Shown: piece after piece, positions 1-9,173 of the stretch
How positions within the stretch are numbered: the stretch's first letter is position 1
Layout: each line of letters starts with the position of its first letter
Assembly: GCA_026931725.1 (NCBI GenBank)
Contig: JAIXLE010000036.1
Span: forward strand, 1 to 44,778
Reading direction: 5' to 3'
Source of the DNA: Bacteroidales bacterium
GTDB lineage: Bacteria; Planctomycetota; Planctomycetia; Gemmatales; Gemmataceae
Length of the DNA: 44,778 nt
Translations under genes and position numbers: made by a program
The notes under the pieces: generated by a model
What the model was told of the DNA's origin: nothing
The model's input: the letters and a program-made list of their open reading frames with translations, nothing else
Databases searched by the model: none

Positions 1-855
1 GCGATGGGCAATGAGAAACCGACAGGGAACCGTGAACGGCCAAAAACGCTACTGACTTGGGCGGGCGGCCAAGAGAAAGTGATGGAATCTCCCCCAAAAT
101 CGCCCACGACGCGGCCCGAGGCCGAGGAGCCGCTGGCCACGGATCGCCCGGACTTCACCGAGGCCAGTTCCACCGTGGGACGGGGTCGAGTGCAGTTGGA
201 AAGTGGGTATACTTTCGTCCGCGATCGTTTGGGCGGTGTGACCATGACATCCCATTCCTACCCAGAAGTCCTACTCCGTGCGGGGTTGCTCGCGGATTGG
301 TTTGAGTTTCGTATCGGGCAGAACTTCGGCAATGTGCGAGCGAACACGTCCAATGGTGTATTCAGTCCCGGTGGTGCGGAGGATTTATACCTGGGAACCA
401 AACTCGCTCTTGCGGAGCAGCATGGGCTATTCCCAGAAACAGCTTTGATTATTCAATCGCAGATTCCTACTGGACACCGAGACTTCACCTCGGGCCGGGT
501 GCTTCCGGGGTTGAACCTGCTTTGTGGCTGGGATGTGATCGAGGATCGCTTGAGTGTCGGGGGAAGTTTCCAGGCCAATCGCGTGATTGATGAAAACAAA
601 CAGGGATATGTCGAATGCGCACAATCGTTCACGATTGGTTATGGTCTGACCGAGAAACTCGGGGCGTATACAGAATGGTTTGCCTTTTATCCGGTAGGGG
701 CTACGGCACCGGGGGTGGTTCCGCAACACTATTTCAACAGCGGAGTGGTTTACCGCGTGACACCGAACTTCCAACTGGATTTCCGGGCTGGTGTGGGGCT
801 GAACCGCGCGGCCGATGATTTCTTCACCGGGACCGGGTTCGCCATCCGGTACTGA
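1..855 (+). CDS. MetA-pathway-like outer membrane transporter, 5' partial
   Basis: The reading frame is open at the first base of the window, so the true start and signal peptide lie upstream; the ATG at position 4 is probably internal. The visible protein has an acidic linker followed by the motif ATDRPDFTEASSTVGRGRVQ and then alternating amphipathic segments ending in an aromatic residue (AIRY). This pattern is typical of the putative transporter family linked to the phenol MetA degradation pathway (PF13557-like), predicted outer-membrane beta-barrels. Its substrate cannot be read from the sequence. It lies about 140 bases upstream of a Tat-exported protein on the same strand and may be co-expressed with it. 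The family call is from memory of the motif, not from a search. Confidence 0.75.
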   Translation, partial: AMGNEKPTGNRERPKTLLTWAGGQEKVMESPPKSPTTRPEAEEPLATDRPDFTEASSTVGRGRVQLESGYTFVRDRLGGVTMTSHSYPEVLLRAGLLADWFEFRIGQNFGNVRANTSNGVFSPGGAEDLYLGTKLALAEQHGLFPETALIIQSQIPTGHRDFTSGRVLPGLNLLCGWDVIEDRLSVGGSFQANRVIDENKQGYVECAQSFTIGYGLTEKLGAYTEWFAFYPVGATAPGVVPQHYFNSGVVYRVTPNFQLDFRAGVGLNRAADDFFTGTGFAIRY

Positions 856-993
856 TACGACAACTGAGCGGTACACCCGATCCGCCAGTTCAGAATGGGG
901 AATGGGGGAAATTCTCAGTTCCTGCTTGACCGGATGGCGATGTCGGTTAGCCTGTGGTTCTCACCCTGGAAGGCATTTCCGCGGAGTTCCACC

Positions 994-2274
994 ATGTCGG
1001 ATCGTCGTAGTTTCCTGAGAACGACTGCTGCCACGCCGTTCCTATCGACGGTTCCCATCGCTTCGGCCCGTGCGGCTCCCGCAGCCACACCACGGAAGAA
1101 ACTCGCCGTGATTACTACCGTGTGGTATCCGGGGAGTCACGCCTGGCACATGGCCGAACGGTTCCTGCATGGTTACCCGATTCATGGCCAATGGCATCAT
1201 CCACCGTTTGAAGTGGTATCGGCTTATGTCGATCAAGTTCCTCAGAATGATGTCAGTCGAGCGCGTGCCAAAGAGTTTGGATTCACGATCTATCCGACGA
1301 TTGCGGAAACGCTCCGATGCGGTGGTAAACAACTGGCCGTTGATGCCGTTCTCACCATCGGTGAACACGGGGAATACCCTCTCAGTGACATCGGCCAGAA
1401 GAAATACCCCCGCTACGAATTCTTCAAACAGGCAACCGATGTCATGGCGGCGGATGGCCGGGTCGTGCCGATGTTCAACGACAAGCATCTTTCCTGGAAC
1501 TGGGACTGGGCAAAAGAGATGGTGGCCATCTCGAAAAAGATGAAGATTCCGTTCATCGCGGGATCATCGTTGCCCCACACTTGGCGAATGCCTTCCGTGG
1601 AAATGCCGCTTGGCGCGGAGATTACAGAACTCGTCGGTGTGGGGTTTAGTCGCGTCGATCATTATGATTTTCACGCTCTGGAGATGATGCAATGTCTGGC
1701 GGAACGTCGCAAAGGCGGGGAAACCGGCGTGCAAGCGATTCAGGCCTACCGCGGTGAAGCCTTTTGGAAAGCGATGCAAGCAGGTTCCTGGTCGGCGGGC
1801 GGTTGGGATGCACGCTTGTTCGAGGCGTGCTTGTGCCGATCGCAGACGCTCGTACAGCACGGGCAATTCAGCCATCGTCACCCCACCTTCGAGCAGATGC
1901 GGCAAAGTGCGCGGGAACCCGTGGCCTATCGAATCGAATACACGGATGGTCTGAAAGCCACGATGCTACTGCTTTCCGGTGTGGTGGAAGATTTCAGTTG
2001 CGCGGCCCATGTGCAGGGGCGAGCGGAACCGTTTTCGACCTTGTTCCACTTGCCGCCACGCCCCAACGTCACCTATTCGACTGCGTTGATGGCTCAGGCC
2101 GAGCAAACATTTTTGACCGGAAAACCGGCTCATCCACTCGAACGCACACTGCTGACCTCTGGGTTAGTGACCGCGGGGATGACCTCATTAGCCCAGAACG
2201 GAAAGCGATTGTCCACGCCGCATCTGGCGGTGAAGTATCAACCGCAACCCGAATCGACATTCCTCCGTGATTAA
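994..2274 (+). CDS. Tat-exported protein of unknown function
   Basis: I do not recognise a named family. I chose the ATG at 994 because GGAG (983-986) lies seven bases upstream and the protein then begins MSDRRSFLRTTAATPF, a clear twin-arginine (RR-x-F-L) signal followed by an alanine-rich stretch; an upstream frame start at 895 would bury that signal. The mature part begins with a KKLAVITTVWYPGSH strand-like segment and contains DAVLTIGEHGEYP and FNDKHLSWNWDW. It loosely resembles the Rossmann half of exported Gfo/Idh/MocA proteins common in planctomycetes, but no clean GxGxxG is present, so this is only a guess. It is 426 aa long. The next gene, a DUF1501 protein with its own Tat signal, follows after 90 bases, suggesting one envelope-directed operon. 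Confidence 0.8.
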   Translation: MSDRRSFLRTTAATPFLSTVPIASARAAPAATPRKKLAVITTVWYPGSHAWHMAERFLHGYPIHGQWHHPPFEVVSAYVDQVPQNDVSRARAKEFGFTIYPTIAETLRCGGKQLAVDAVLTIGEHGEYPLSDIGQKKYPRYEFFKQATDVMAADGRVVPMFNDKHLSWNWDWAKEMVAISKKMKIPFIAGSSLPHTWRMPSVEMPLGAEITELVGVGFSRVDHYDFHALEMMQCLAERRKGGETGVQAIQAYRGEAFWKAMQAGSWSAGGWDARLFEACLCRSQTLVQHGQFSHRHPTFEQMRQSAREPVAYRIEYTDGLKATMLLLSGVVEDFSCAAHVQGRAEPFSTLFHLPPRPNVTYSTALMAQAEQTFLTGKPAHPLERTLLTSGLVTAGMTSLAQNGKRLSTPHLAVKYQPQPESTFLRD

Positions 2275-2364
2275 CCCACACTGTTTTCGGTTGCGTCGTG
2301 GTGTGATCCCGGTACGATGCCATCAATCCTCTCCATCATTCACTCCGCCGCCAGGAGCGGAATC

Positions 2365-3462
2365 ATGACCAAACTTGATGCCTCCCGACGCGATTTTTTG
2401 AAAACAGCCGCTCTGGCCACAGCGGGGTTTTCGACTTTGACCGCGGCTACCGCCACCGCCGCCATCACAACGGGGTCAGCGCTGGCTACTGCTGATGCGG
2501 TCATTTGGGTCAATCTGGTTGGTGGTCCGAGTCAGGTCGATACGTTCGACCCGAAACCGACTGCACCTGCCACCGTGCGCGGACCGTTCCGGCCGATTCC
2601 GACTCGGACACCGGGAGTCCAGGTTTCTGAACTTTTCCCCAAACTGGCAGCCATTTCCGAGCAATTTTCACTGATTCGTTCTCTGCATCACACCGCGCCG
2701 CCGGTTCACGAGGCCGGTTTCCAACTGCTTCAGACTGGCAAACTGGTGGGGGATGGCCCCGCCTGGCCGCACCTGGGAGTCGTGGTCGGGTATCTGCTGG
2801 GAGAACGCAACGGTTGCCCTGCATGGCAAATCGCAGGTGGCCGGGATGTCGATACGGGGATGGTGGCCAGTCGAGGGTTTTCGGGTGGATTTTTGACGAG
2901 TTCTCCGCTCATTCCGCTCGCGGAGACTGAGGAAGCCGACAACTGGGCGAATGTATCGTGCCGCCAGATTCAAAATGGTGCCCGGTTCCTCACCATCAAT
3001 ATGTTCCCCACAGTCTTCGATGCTCCTTCTTGGGATTGTCACGCGGCGGGAGGGTCGCTGCATACCACACTCAGCGACTACCGGGACACCGTTGCCCCGA
3101 TGTTTGATGCGTTGTTCTCGCAACTGATACAGCATCTGGAATCGCGTGGGATGCTCGCCCGGACCCTGGTTGTGGCCACGGGCGAGTTTGGCCGAACCCC
3201 GCACCTCAACGCGAACGGCGGTCGGGATCACTGGGCACGCTGCTGGTCGGCTCTTCTGGCCGGTGGCGGCGTGCAAGGTGGCCGAGTGATCGGCGCATCG
3301 GATCGGTTCGGTGGCGAACCCGCGGAGCGGCCCGTGACTCCGCCAGAACTGGTCGCTACGGTCTATCATGCGCTGGGCATCACATCGGCAACCACCATTC
3401 CTGGCCCCGAGGGCGACCCCGTGCGGGTTGTGGATGCGGAACCTGTTCGCGAACTGTTTTGA
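2365..3462 (+). CDS. DUF1501 domain protein, Tat-exported
   Basis: The start is ATG 2365, preceded by AGGAG at 2353-2357; the protein opens with MTKLDASRRDFLKTAALATA, a textbook Tat signal (SRRDFLK). After it comes VIWVNLVGGPSQVDTFDPKP, the hallmark start of DUF1501 (PF07394) proteins, which belong to the alkaline-phosphatase/sulfatase-like superfamily and are massively expanded in Planctomycetes. Later landmarks are a VHEAGFQLLQTG segment, GEFGRTP and GRDHWARCWSALLAGGG. At 365 aa it is somewhat short for the family. DUF1501 genes usually sit beside DUF1549/DUF1553 cytochrome genes; none is here. The stop overlaps a possible TTG start of the following hydrolase, and the genes are probably cotranscribed. 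Confidence 0.92.
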   Translation: MTKLDASRRDFLKTAALATAGFSTLTAATATAAITTGSALATADAVIWVNLVGGPSQVDTFDPKPTAPATVRGPFRPIPTRTPGVQVSELFPKLAAISEQFSLIRSLHHTAPPVHEAGFQLLQTGKLVGDGPAWPHLGVVVGYLLGERNGCPAWQIAGGRDVDTGMVASRGFSGGFLTSSPLIPLAETEEADNWANVSCRQIQNGARFLTINMFPTVFDAPSWDCHAAGGSLHTTLSDYRDTVAPMFDALFSQLIQHLESRGMLARTLVVATGEFGRTPHLNANGGRDHWARCWSALLAGGGVQGGRVIGASDRFGGEPAERPVTPPELVATVYHALGITSATTIPGPEGDPVRVVDAEPVRELF

Positions 3463-3512
3463 GAATCGACTACGCATCGCCCCAGAAGTTTCACCACATT
3501 GGAGTCTTCCGC

Positions 3513-5861
3513 GTGAAATCCCCCACGGTTTTTGGCTGGATGGCCAGTGTCCTGCTTCTTCTGGGTGCCTGCTGGGGTACAACGCTGGCCGCGGACCCGC
3601 TTCCTGGTACGAAACCGCTTGACTGGGAAGGGGATCTGGCCGCGAAAATGATTGATGGGCTTCATACTTATCTGGATCGTGCGATTGCGGATTCCGTCCA
3701 GAAACGTCAGGAAAAGTGGAAGCCGGACTATTCCTCACCTGCGGCGTACCTCCGATCGGTGGAGCCGAATCGTCAACGATTAAAGGCACTGCTGGGTGTT
3801 GGGGATGCACGGGTTACGCCGAATCTGCAATTCGTGGGTGGCCCTGATTCCGCTTCACTCGTGGCCGTGTCCGATGACTTCACCGTGCGTGCCGTACATT
3901 GGGCGGTGCTGCCGGGCTTGGATGCGGAAGGGTTGCTCCTCGAACCGAAAGGCGGCAAGGCGATTGCCAACATCGTCGCCATCCCCGATGCGGATCAGAC
4001 ACCCGAACAGATCGTCGGGTTGGCCAAAGGATTGCCGAACGCATCGCACTATGCTCGCCGTCTTGCCGCGTCCGGGTGCCGAGTTTTGGTGCCGACACTC
4101 ATTGATCGGAAAGATACATACTCAGGCAGTGTTCGGTTCAATCGCTGGACGAATCAGCCTCACCGGGAGTTCATCTACCGCATGGCCTTCGAGATGGGCC
4201 GCACACTCCTCGGTTACGAAGTGCAAAAAGTGCTGGCCGCCGTGGATTGGTTCCAACGCAGCGGGAAAGACAAAACCCCGGTCGGTGTCTTCGGTTATGG
4301 CGAGGGTGGCCTGATTGCGATGTATTCAGCCGCTGTCGATACTCGGATTGAAGCTGCCGTCATCAGTGGTTCGTTTGGTCCGCGTGAACATCTGGCGGAT
4401 GAGCCGATTTATCGGAATGTCTGGGGGTTACTGACCGAGTTCGGCGATGGGGATGCGCTGAAGTTGATCTTCCCACGCTCCGCGATTGTGGAATGGTCCC
4501 CATTTACGATTGATGGTCCACCCAAACCGCGTGCTAACCGTGCAGGAGCCGCCCCCGGTTCCTTCGCGATGGCTAGTCCAGCCGTGGCGCAGGCCGAAAT
4601 GACCCGTGCTATGCAACCCGCCGTGGCCGCTTGGAATGGCCCCCAAAAGCGTAGCCATTTCATCGTGGCGGATACGGGAAAAGGAAAAGCATCCCCATTC
4701 ACGGGGCCAGGATTGGACAATTCCATCCAAGCTCTTTTGGTCGAACTCTCCGGCCCTGAAGTGGCACTTGCTGACGTGACCGACCCACCAACGGATCGCC
4801 GGGGAAAATTCGATCCCGAACCCCGACACAAACGGCAATTTGATCAACTGGTGACGTTGATTCAGAAACTCTGGCGAGAAAGTGATTTCGTCCGAGATGC
4901 CTACTTCCAGAAAGCGGATGCCACCTCACTGGCCGCTTGGGATCAATCGTGTGAACCGTATCGCAAACATTTGCATGAAGAGATTATTGGCCGATTGCCT
5001 GTACCCACGCTGCCGCTCAATCCGCGCACCCGGCAAGTGTATGATGAACCGAAATTTACCGGGTATGAAGTGGTTCTCGATCTGCACCCTGATGTGTTCG
5101 CCTACGGGATTGTGCTGTTACCGAAGGGGCTGAAACCCGGCGAAAAGCGACCCGTTGTCGTTTGCCAGCACGGACTCAGCGGCACTCCGCGAAAAACGAT
5201 CGACCCGGAAGAGCGGCCAGTTTACGATCAGTTTGCCCGTAAACTGGTTGAAAAAGGTTACATTGTCTTCAGTCCGCAGAACCCGACTTACAACGACAAT
5301 CACTTTCGTCAGGTCCAGCGGAAGGCGAACGCTGTCAAGCTCTCGCTTTTCAGCTTTATCGTCGCACAACATGGGGCTGTTTTGGATTGGCTCTCCACAC
5401 TCCCCAATGTGGATGTGAACCGAATCGGTTTCTACGGCCTGAGTTACGGCGGCAAAACGGCCATGCGGGTTCCGGCCTTGGAGAAACGGTACAAAGCGGT
5501 CGTCTGCTCTGGCGACTTCAATGAGTGGATCGGCAAAATTGTCTCACTCGATCTGCGGGCGAGTTACATGTTCACGAAAGAATACGAGATCGGTGAATAT
5601 AATCTCGGTCATACGTTCAATTATGCCGAGATGGCGGCGCTGATCGCTCCGCGTGCCTTTATGGTCGAACGTGGCCACGATGACGGTGTCGGCATCGACC
5701 CGTGGGTGGCATCCGAGTATGCTAAAGTCCGGTATTTGTACGCCAATCGGTTAAAAATCCCTGAACGGACCACAATTGAATTTTCGGTCGGTGGCCATCG
5801 CAATTACTGTAAAGGGTCTTTTGACTTTCTCGACAAGCATCTTGGTCCAATTCGTCGCTAA
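3513..5861 (+). CDS. Exported tandem alpha/beta hydrolase (acetyl xylan esterase-like), N-half degenerate
   Basis: The start chosen is GTG 3513, eight bases after GGAG at 3501-3504; it gives a hydrophobic leader (MKSPTVFGWMASVLLLLGAC) ending LAADP. An LGAC lipobox-like sequence leaves open a lipoprotein. The 782-aa protein has two alpha/beta-hydrolase-like halves. The C-terminal half has the intact nucleophile elbow GLSYGG with Ser644, a QHGLSG oxyanion-type loop and a late GGHRNY histidine. The N-terminal half has GYGEGG at 261-266, where glycine (263) replaces the catalytic serine, so this half is probably non-catalytic. Likely role: periplasmic or surface esterase/peptidase acting on carbohydrate esters; the substrate is unknown. 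The next gene is the same kind of protein with the halves in the other order. Confidence 0.85.
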   Translation: MKSPTVFGWMASVLLLLGACWGTTLAADPLPGTKPLDWEGDLAAKMIDGLHTYLDRAIADSVQKRQEKWKPDYSSPAAYLRSVEPNRQRLKALLGVGDARVTPNLQFVGGPDSASLVAVSDDFTVRAVHWAVLPGLDAEGLLLEPKGGKAIANIVAIPDADQTPEQIVGLAKGLPNASHYARRLAASGCRVLVPTLIDRKDTYSGSVRFNRWTNQPHREFIYRMAFEMGRTLLGYEVQKVLAAVDWFQRSGKDKTPVGVFGYGEGGLIAMYSAAVDTRIEAAVISGSFGPREHLADEPIYRNVWGLLTEFGDGDALKLIFPRSAIVEWSPFTIDGPPKPRANRAGAAPGSFAMASPAVAQAEMTRAMQPAVAAWNGPQKRSHFIVADTGKGKASPFTGPGLDNSIQALLVELSGPEVALADVTDPPTDRRGKFDPEPRHKRQFDQLVTLIQKLWRESDFVRDAYFQKADATSLAAWDQSCEPYRKHLHEEIIGRLPVPTLPLNPRTRQVYDEPKFTGYEVVLDLHPDVFAYGIVLLPKGLKPGEKRPVVVCQHGLSGTPRKTIDPEERPVYDQFARKLVEKGYIVFSPQNPTYNDNHFRQVQRKANAVKLSLFSFIVAQHGAVLDWLSTLPNVDVNRIGFYGLSYGGKTAMRVPALEKRYKAVVCSGDFNEWIGKIVSLDLRASYMFTKEYEIGEYNLGHTFNYAEMAALIAPRAFMVERGHDDGVGIDPWVASEYAKVRYLYANRLKIPERTTIEFSVGGHRNYCKGSFDFLDKHLGPIRR

Positions 5862-5874
5862 CCGGATGGAATCC

Positions 5875-7923
5875 ATGCGTTACACTCTCCCGCTGCTCTT
5901 GCTTTGCCCGCTCACGGTTTCCGCCGCGGAACCGGATCTGGCCAAGATTCTCGCACAACCGTTGGTGGGTTTGCGTCAACCCATCCACGAAGCCGTGGAG
6001 TTCTGCGAAGCCCGCATCCAACGCATGCCGACCGTGCAAACTGCGGCGGAATGGCAGAAACTCGCCGATCAGATGCGGGCCGACGTTCTGGCCAAAGTCG
6101 TTTTTCGAGGCGAGGCCGCCCAGTGGCGGGATGCCAAACCCCGCATCGAGTATCTGGAAACGATCGCGGGTGGGCCAGGATATAAGATCAAGAAACTGCG
6201 ATACGAAGCGGTGCCGGGGTTGTTCATCCCCGCGTTGCTGTACGAGCCCGAGAACCTAAAAGGCCGAGTGCCTGCCATTTTGAATGTCAATGGCCACGAC
6301 GGCGTGGGCAAAGCTGCAAAATACAAGCAGATACGTTGTATCAATCTGGCCAAACGGGGGATGTTGGCCCTGAATGTGGAATGGGTTGGTATGGGTCAAC
6401 TCCGCGGTCCCGGCTTCTCGCATGCGTCCTTGAATCAGTTGGACCTGTGCGGCACAGCCGGAATCGCGGTTCACTTCTTGGCCCAACAGCGTGGCCTGGA
6501 TGTCCTGCTTGCCCATCCGAACGCCGACCCGAAACGTACCGCCGTCACTGGCGTTTCGGGCGGTGGTTGGCAGTCAATCTTCTTCAGCAGTTTGGACCCG
6601 CGTGTCACGCTGTCCAATCCGGTTGCGGGCTACAGCAGTTTTTTCACCCGCTCACGCCATCCGAAAGACCTTGGTGATTCCGAACAAACCCCGAGCGACT
6701 TGGCGACTGTGGCCGATTATGCACACCTCACCGCCATGATGGCTCCTCGGCCAACATTGCTCACTTTTAATGCGGCCGATCAATGCTGTTTCGAGGCAGG
6801 CTATGCTCTGCCACCGCTGCTGCGCGCCGCGGAACCGATTTTCCAACTCTTTCAGCAGCCTCAAGCCATTCGTTCGCACATCAATCATGTTCCGGGTAAC
6901 CATAACTACGAGCAGGACAACCGCGAAGCGTTTTACCGAATGGTTGGCGATTTCTTCTATCCGAACGAGAAGACTTACAGTTGGAAGGAAATCCCATCGG
7001 ATGCGGAAGTCCGTTCCCCGGCGGAATTGGACATCCCATTGCCTGAGAAGAACCAAAACTTCAACAGCTTGGCTCTGAGCATTGCATCCAAGTTGCCGCG
7101 TGCGGGAACGCCGCCCACCGATGCGGAAGCCCGCCAAAAATGGCAGACCGAAAAGCAAACCCAATTGCGGGCGGTCCTACATCTGCATGAGTACCCAGTT
7201 CAAGCCGACCCGGCGGGCGCGGAAGTCATTGGGGATCTGACAGTAGCCAACTGGCGGTTGCGTCTGGGGCGAGATTGGACCATTCCCGCCGTGGAATTGT
7301 CACGCGGCTCGCCTACGAAATCCATCATCGTACTTGCAGACGGTGGACGCAAAGCAGCGCAAACGGAGGTGACGCGACTTCTGGCGGATGGGTATCGCGT
7401 ATTGACACTCGATCCACTTTTGCTAGGAGAATCGGACCCGATTTTCCCAGCCGGGGAGCAGCGGGAGCCGACATTCAAAAGTAGTTGGTTGTATGCTCTG
7501 CTCATGGGCGCTGTTGGTGAGCGACCGTTGGGTATTCAGGTATCGCAGGTGCTGGCGGTTGCGCACTGGCTGAAGGCGGAACGCGGCGGTCCATCGGTGT
7601 CACTCGCCACGATCGGCCCACGCACGGGGTTGGTGGGCATGGCTGCCGCCGCCGCGGTTCCCGAGGCATTTGCCGGACTCGATTTGACGGACCCTTTGGG
7701 GAGCCTCAAACAAGTGATCGAAGAAGATCGGCCATATGCCCAAACACCCGAAGTCTTCGGATTCGGATTGTTGGAAGTAGCCGATGTCCCGCAACTGCTG
7801 ACACTCACGGCTAACAAACGGGTAACGGTGCGTTCTGCATCAGAGCGATTCCAAAAAGAAACCGTGACACTTAACACCATATACAAGCAATCGGGTGGAG
7901 TATTGGATCTGATAAAGAAGTAA
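5875..7923 (+). CDS. Exported tandem alpha/beta hydrolase, C-half degenerate
   Basis: ATG 5875 gives a clean Sec signal, MRYTLPLLLLCPLTVSAAEP, with GGATGGA just upstream; an in-frame ATG at 5866 is the alternative. The gene begins 13 bases after the previous stop, so the two are almost certainly cotranscribed. The N-terminal half holds an intact elbow, TGVSGGGW with Ser228, a NVNGHDG loop, and HVPGNHNYEQ, a plausible histidine site. The C-terminal half keeps the hydrolase outline (YRVLTLDPLLLGES, then PLGIQVSQVLAVAHWL) but the elbow reads GPRTG, with Arg583 at the nucleophile position. That segment resembles the N-half of the preceding protein (LLGYEVQKVLAAVDWF). Probably an acetyl xylan esterase/acyl hydrolase-type enzyme outside the cytoplasm; the substrate is not deducible. 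Confidence 0.85.
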   Translation: MRYTLPLLLLCPLTVSAAEPDLAKILAQPLVGLRQPIHEAVEFCEARIQRMPTVQTAAEWQKLADQMRADVLAKVVFRGEAAQWRDAKPRIEYLETIAGGPGYKIKKLRYEAVPGLFIPALLYEPENLKGRVPAILNVNGHDGVGKAAKYKQIRCINLAKRGMLALNVEWVGMGQLRGPGFSHASLNQLDLCGTAGIAVHFLAQQRGLDVLLAHPNADPKRTAVTGVSGGGWQSIFFSSLDPRVTLSNPVAGYSSFFTRSRHPKDLGDSEQTPSDLATVADYAHLTAMMAPRPTLLTFNAADQCCFEAGYALPPLLRAAEPIFQLFQQPQAIRSHINHVPGNHNYEQDNREAFYRMVGDFFYPNEKTYSWKEIPSDAEVRSPAELDIPLPEKNQNFNSLALSIASKLPRAGTPPTDAEARQKWQTEKQTQLRAVLHLHEYPVQADPAGAEVIGDLTVANWRLRLGRDWTIPAVELSRGSPTKSIIVLADGGRKAAQTEVTRLLADGYRVLTLDPLLLGESDPIFPAGEQREPTFKSSWLYALLMGAVGERPLGIQVSQVLAVAHWLKAERGGPSVSLATIGPRTGLVGMAAAAAVPEAFAGLDLTDPLGSLKQVIEEDRPYAQTPEVFGFGLLEVADVPQLLTLTANKRVTVRSASERFQKETVTLNTIYKQSGGVLDLIKK

Positions 7924-7934
7924 TGATTGAGAGG

Positions 7935-7974
7935 TGAACCATATCAGGGGAATAGAGGCTTCTGATATGGTTCA
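7935..7974. terminator. 13-bp perfect stem-loop between convergent genes
   Basis: Arms TGAACCATATCAG (7935-7947) and CTGATATGGTTCA (7962-7974) are perfect inverse complements around a 14-base loop. It starts 11 bases after the esterase stop and lies before the end of the convergent glycosyltransferase operon. No U-tract follows on either strand, so it may be a 3'-end stabilising or Rho-assisted element and not a classic intrinsic terminator. Confidence 0.55.
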
Positions 7975-7999
7975 TGAGCATGGAAATGAGATCGTGTAG

Positions 8000-8018
8000 A
8001 ATCGTGAAATACACGATT
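8000..8018. terminator. Short stem-loop at the convergent boundary
   Basis: AATCGTG (8000-8006) pairs with CACGATT (8012-8018) around five bases and runs into TTTT (8017-8020) on the + strand. It abuts the stop of the minus-strand glycosyltransferase. An alternative overlapping pairing, ATCGTGTA (7991-7998) with TACACGAT (8010-8017), is also possible. It is a candidate terminator for the + strand esterase transcript. Confidence 0.4.
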
Positions 8019-9173
8019 TTACTTTGCTTCAATGTATTCTACAAACTGTCTCGCTTTCTCAGGCCAACTCTCATGAGATAGCTTTTCACGCGCAATGGCC
8101 TGAGCTTCCGGCAATTCTGTCTTCAACCGCGTCAAGACTAGATCCGCAAACTGGTTTGGCGTAGTCGCCACATCCGCCGCTTCCGCCCAAGGGCGAGTCG
8201 CGGGCAGATCACGCACCACTGTGGGTTTGCCAGCGGCCAGATATTCTTTCAGTTTCAAGGGTTGCATTGCTTGGGTGGCGGGTATGTCCGCATAGGGCAT
8301 GATTAACACGGAAGCCGTTGCGGCCAAACTGGGTAATTGATCGAATGACACACGCGGTCGCACAACAACACGAGGAATCGTGAATATAGCAGGGTCCGGG
8401 TCTTCCTGTGGCCCGACCAAGACAATCGTACCGGAATCCAATTGTTTCGATAGTACTTGAAGAAACCGAGTATCCATGCGCTTATCAATCACACCCCAAA
8501 AGAGGATATAGGGTGGTTCCAGGTTCTGCCAAAATGGATTGGATACGGGAATAGTCGGATGCTGCCAGAAACCCAAATCAACGCCATGTGTTAGTAAATG
8601 AGAATCACGCCCCAATTTGCGCATCTGTTCCTGGAGCGTTGCGCTGGCGCAGATGATGGTATCAACATTTGCAACTAAGTCTCGCTCCATGCGTTGCATC
8701 GTTTCGCCATCATAACCTGGCCAAACAGTGAAATCATCAACGCAATAATACACCCAGCGTATGGCAGGAAATGCGCCGATCAGATCCGCCGTGATTGGCA
8801 GAGTTGTAATGACAGTGGGGGGTTGCGGTTGGGCTGTGATGATGGGGTGTAAGGATCGCACAAGCAAACGACGGTTGAGTTTTCGTGCAAAATCCGATCG
8901 AAACGAATGCCACATTTTCGGCGAGAGAACAACTGGGGCGGTTGTCTGTATGGATACATGATCACGGGGTCGTGGTCGGGTCCAACTCCGTAGTTTTCCC
9001 GCTGCTCGTGCAACGGTAGACCAGTCCAACCGAAGCGGGCGAGTGCCGATCGTGTTGACCCAAGTCACCGTTCGCGTCGGCAATACGCACCGAATCAGAT
9101 GCTGGCAACTCGATGGGTGCCGTCCCCAGTCATCGGCGAATACCAGCCACGGGCAACCACTTTCACTGAGCAT
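8019..9173 (-). CDS. Glycosyltransferase, TuaH/GT4-like
   Basis: Last gene of the nine-gene glycan operon, 384 aa. The start at ATG 9173 overlaps the previous stop by 11 bases and yields MLSESGCPWLVFADDWGRHP; a GTG at 9206 would add 11 unlikely residues. The fold is that of a two-Rossmann (GT-B) glycosyltransferase: YYCVDDFTVWPGYDG in the N-domain, the acceptor/donor boundary LLTHGVDLGFW, then PPYILFWGVIDKR and a C-terminal donor-binding region with LKLKEYLAAGKPTVVRDLPA. These features recall TuaH-like teichuronic-acid enzymes and GT family 4. The protein is cytoplasmic and has no signal or membrane segments. Donor and acceptor sugars cannot be read from sequence. Confidence 0.88.
   Translation of the reverse strand: MLSESGCPWLVFADDWGRHPSSCQHLIRCVLPTRTVTWVNTIGTRPLRLDWSTVARAAGKLRSWTRPRPRDHVSIQTTAPVVLSPKMWHSFRSDFARKLNRRLLVRSLHPIITAQPQPPTVITTLPITADLIGAFPAIRWVYYCVDDFTVWPGYDGETMQRMERDLVANVDTIICASATLQEQMRKLGRDSHLLTHGVDLGFWQHPTIPVSNPFWQNLEPPYILFWGVIDKRMDTRFLQVLSKQLDSGTIVLVGPQEDPDPAIFTIPRVVVRPRVSFDQLPSLAATASVLIMPYADIPATQAMQPLKLKEYLAAGKPTVVRDLPATRPWAEAADVATTPNQFADLVLTRLKTELPEAQAIAREKLSHESWPEKARQFVEYIEAK

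Noticed and set aside
3459-3512. TTG start 18 codons upstream for the first esterase
   Set aside because: It overlaps the DUF1501 stop and puts polar residues before the signal peptide; GTG 3513 has a better ribosome site.
2668-3810. Minus-strand frame of 380 codons across the DUF1501 gene
   Set aside because: It spans two real + strand genes with clear family motifs; its translation is low-complexity and basic.
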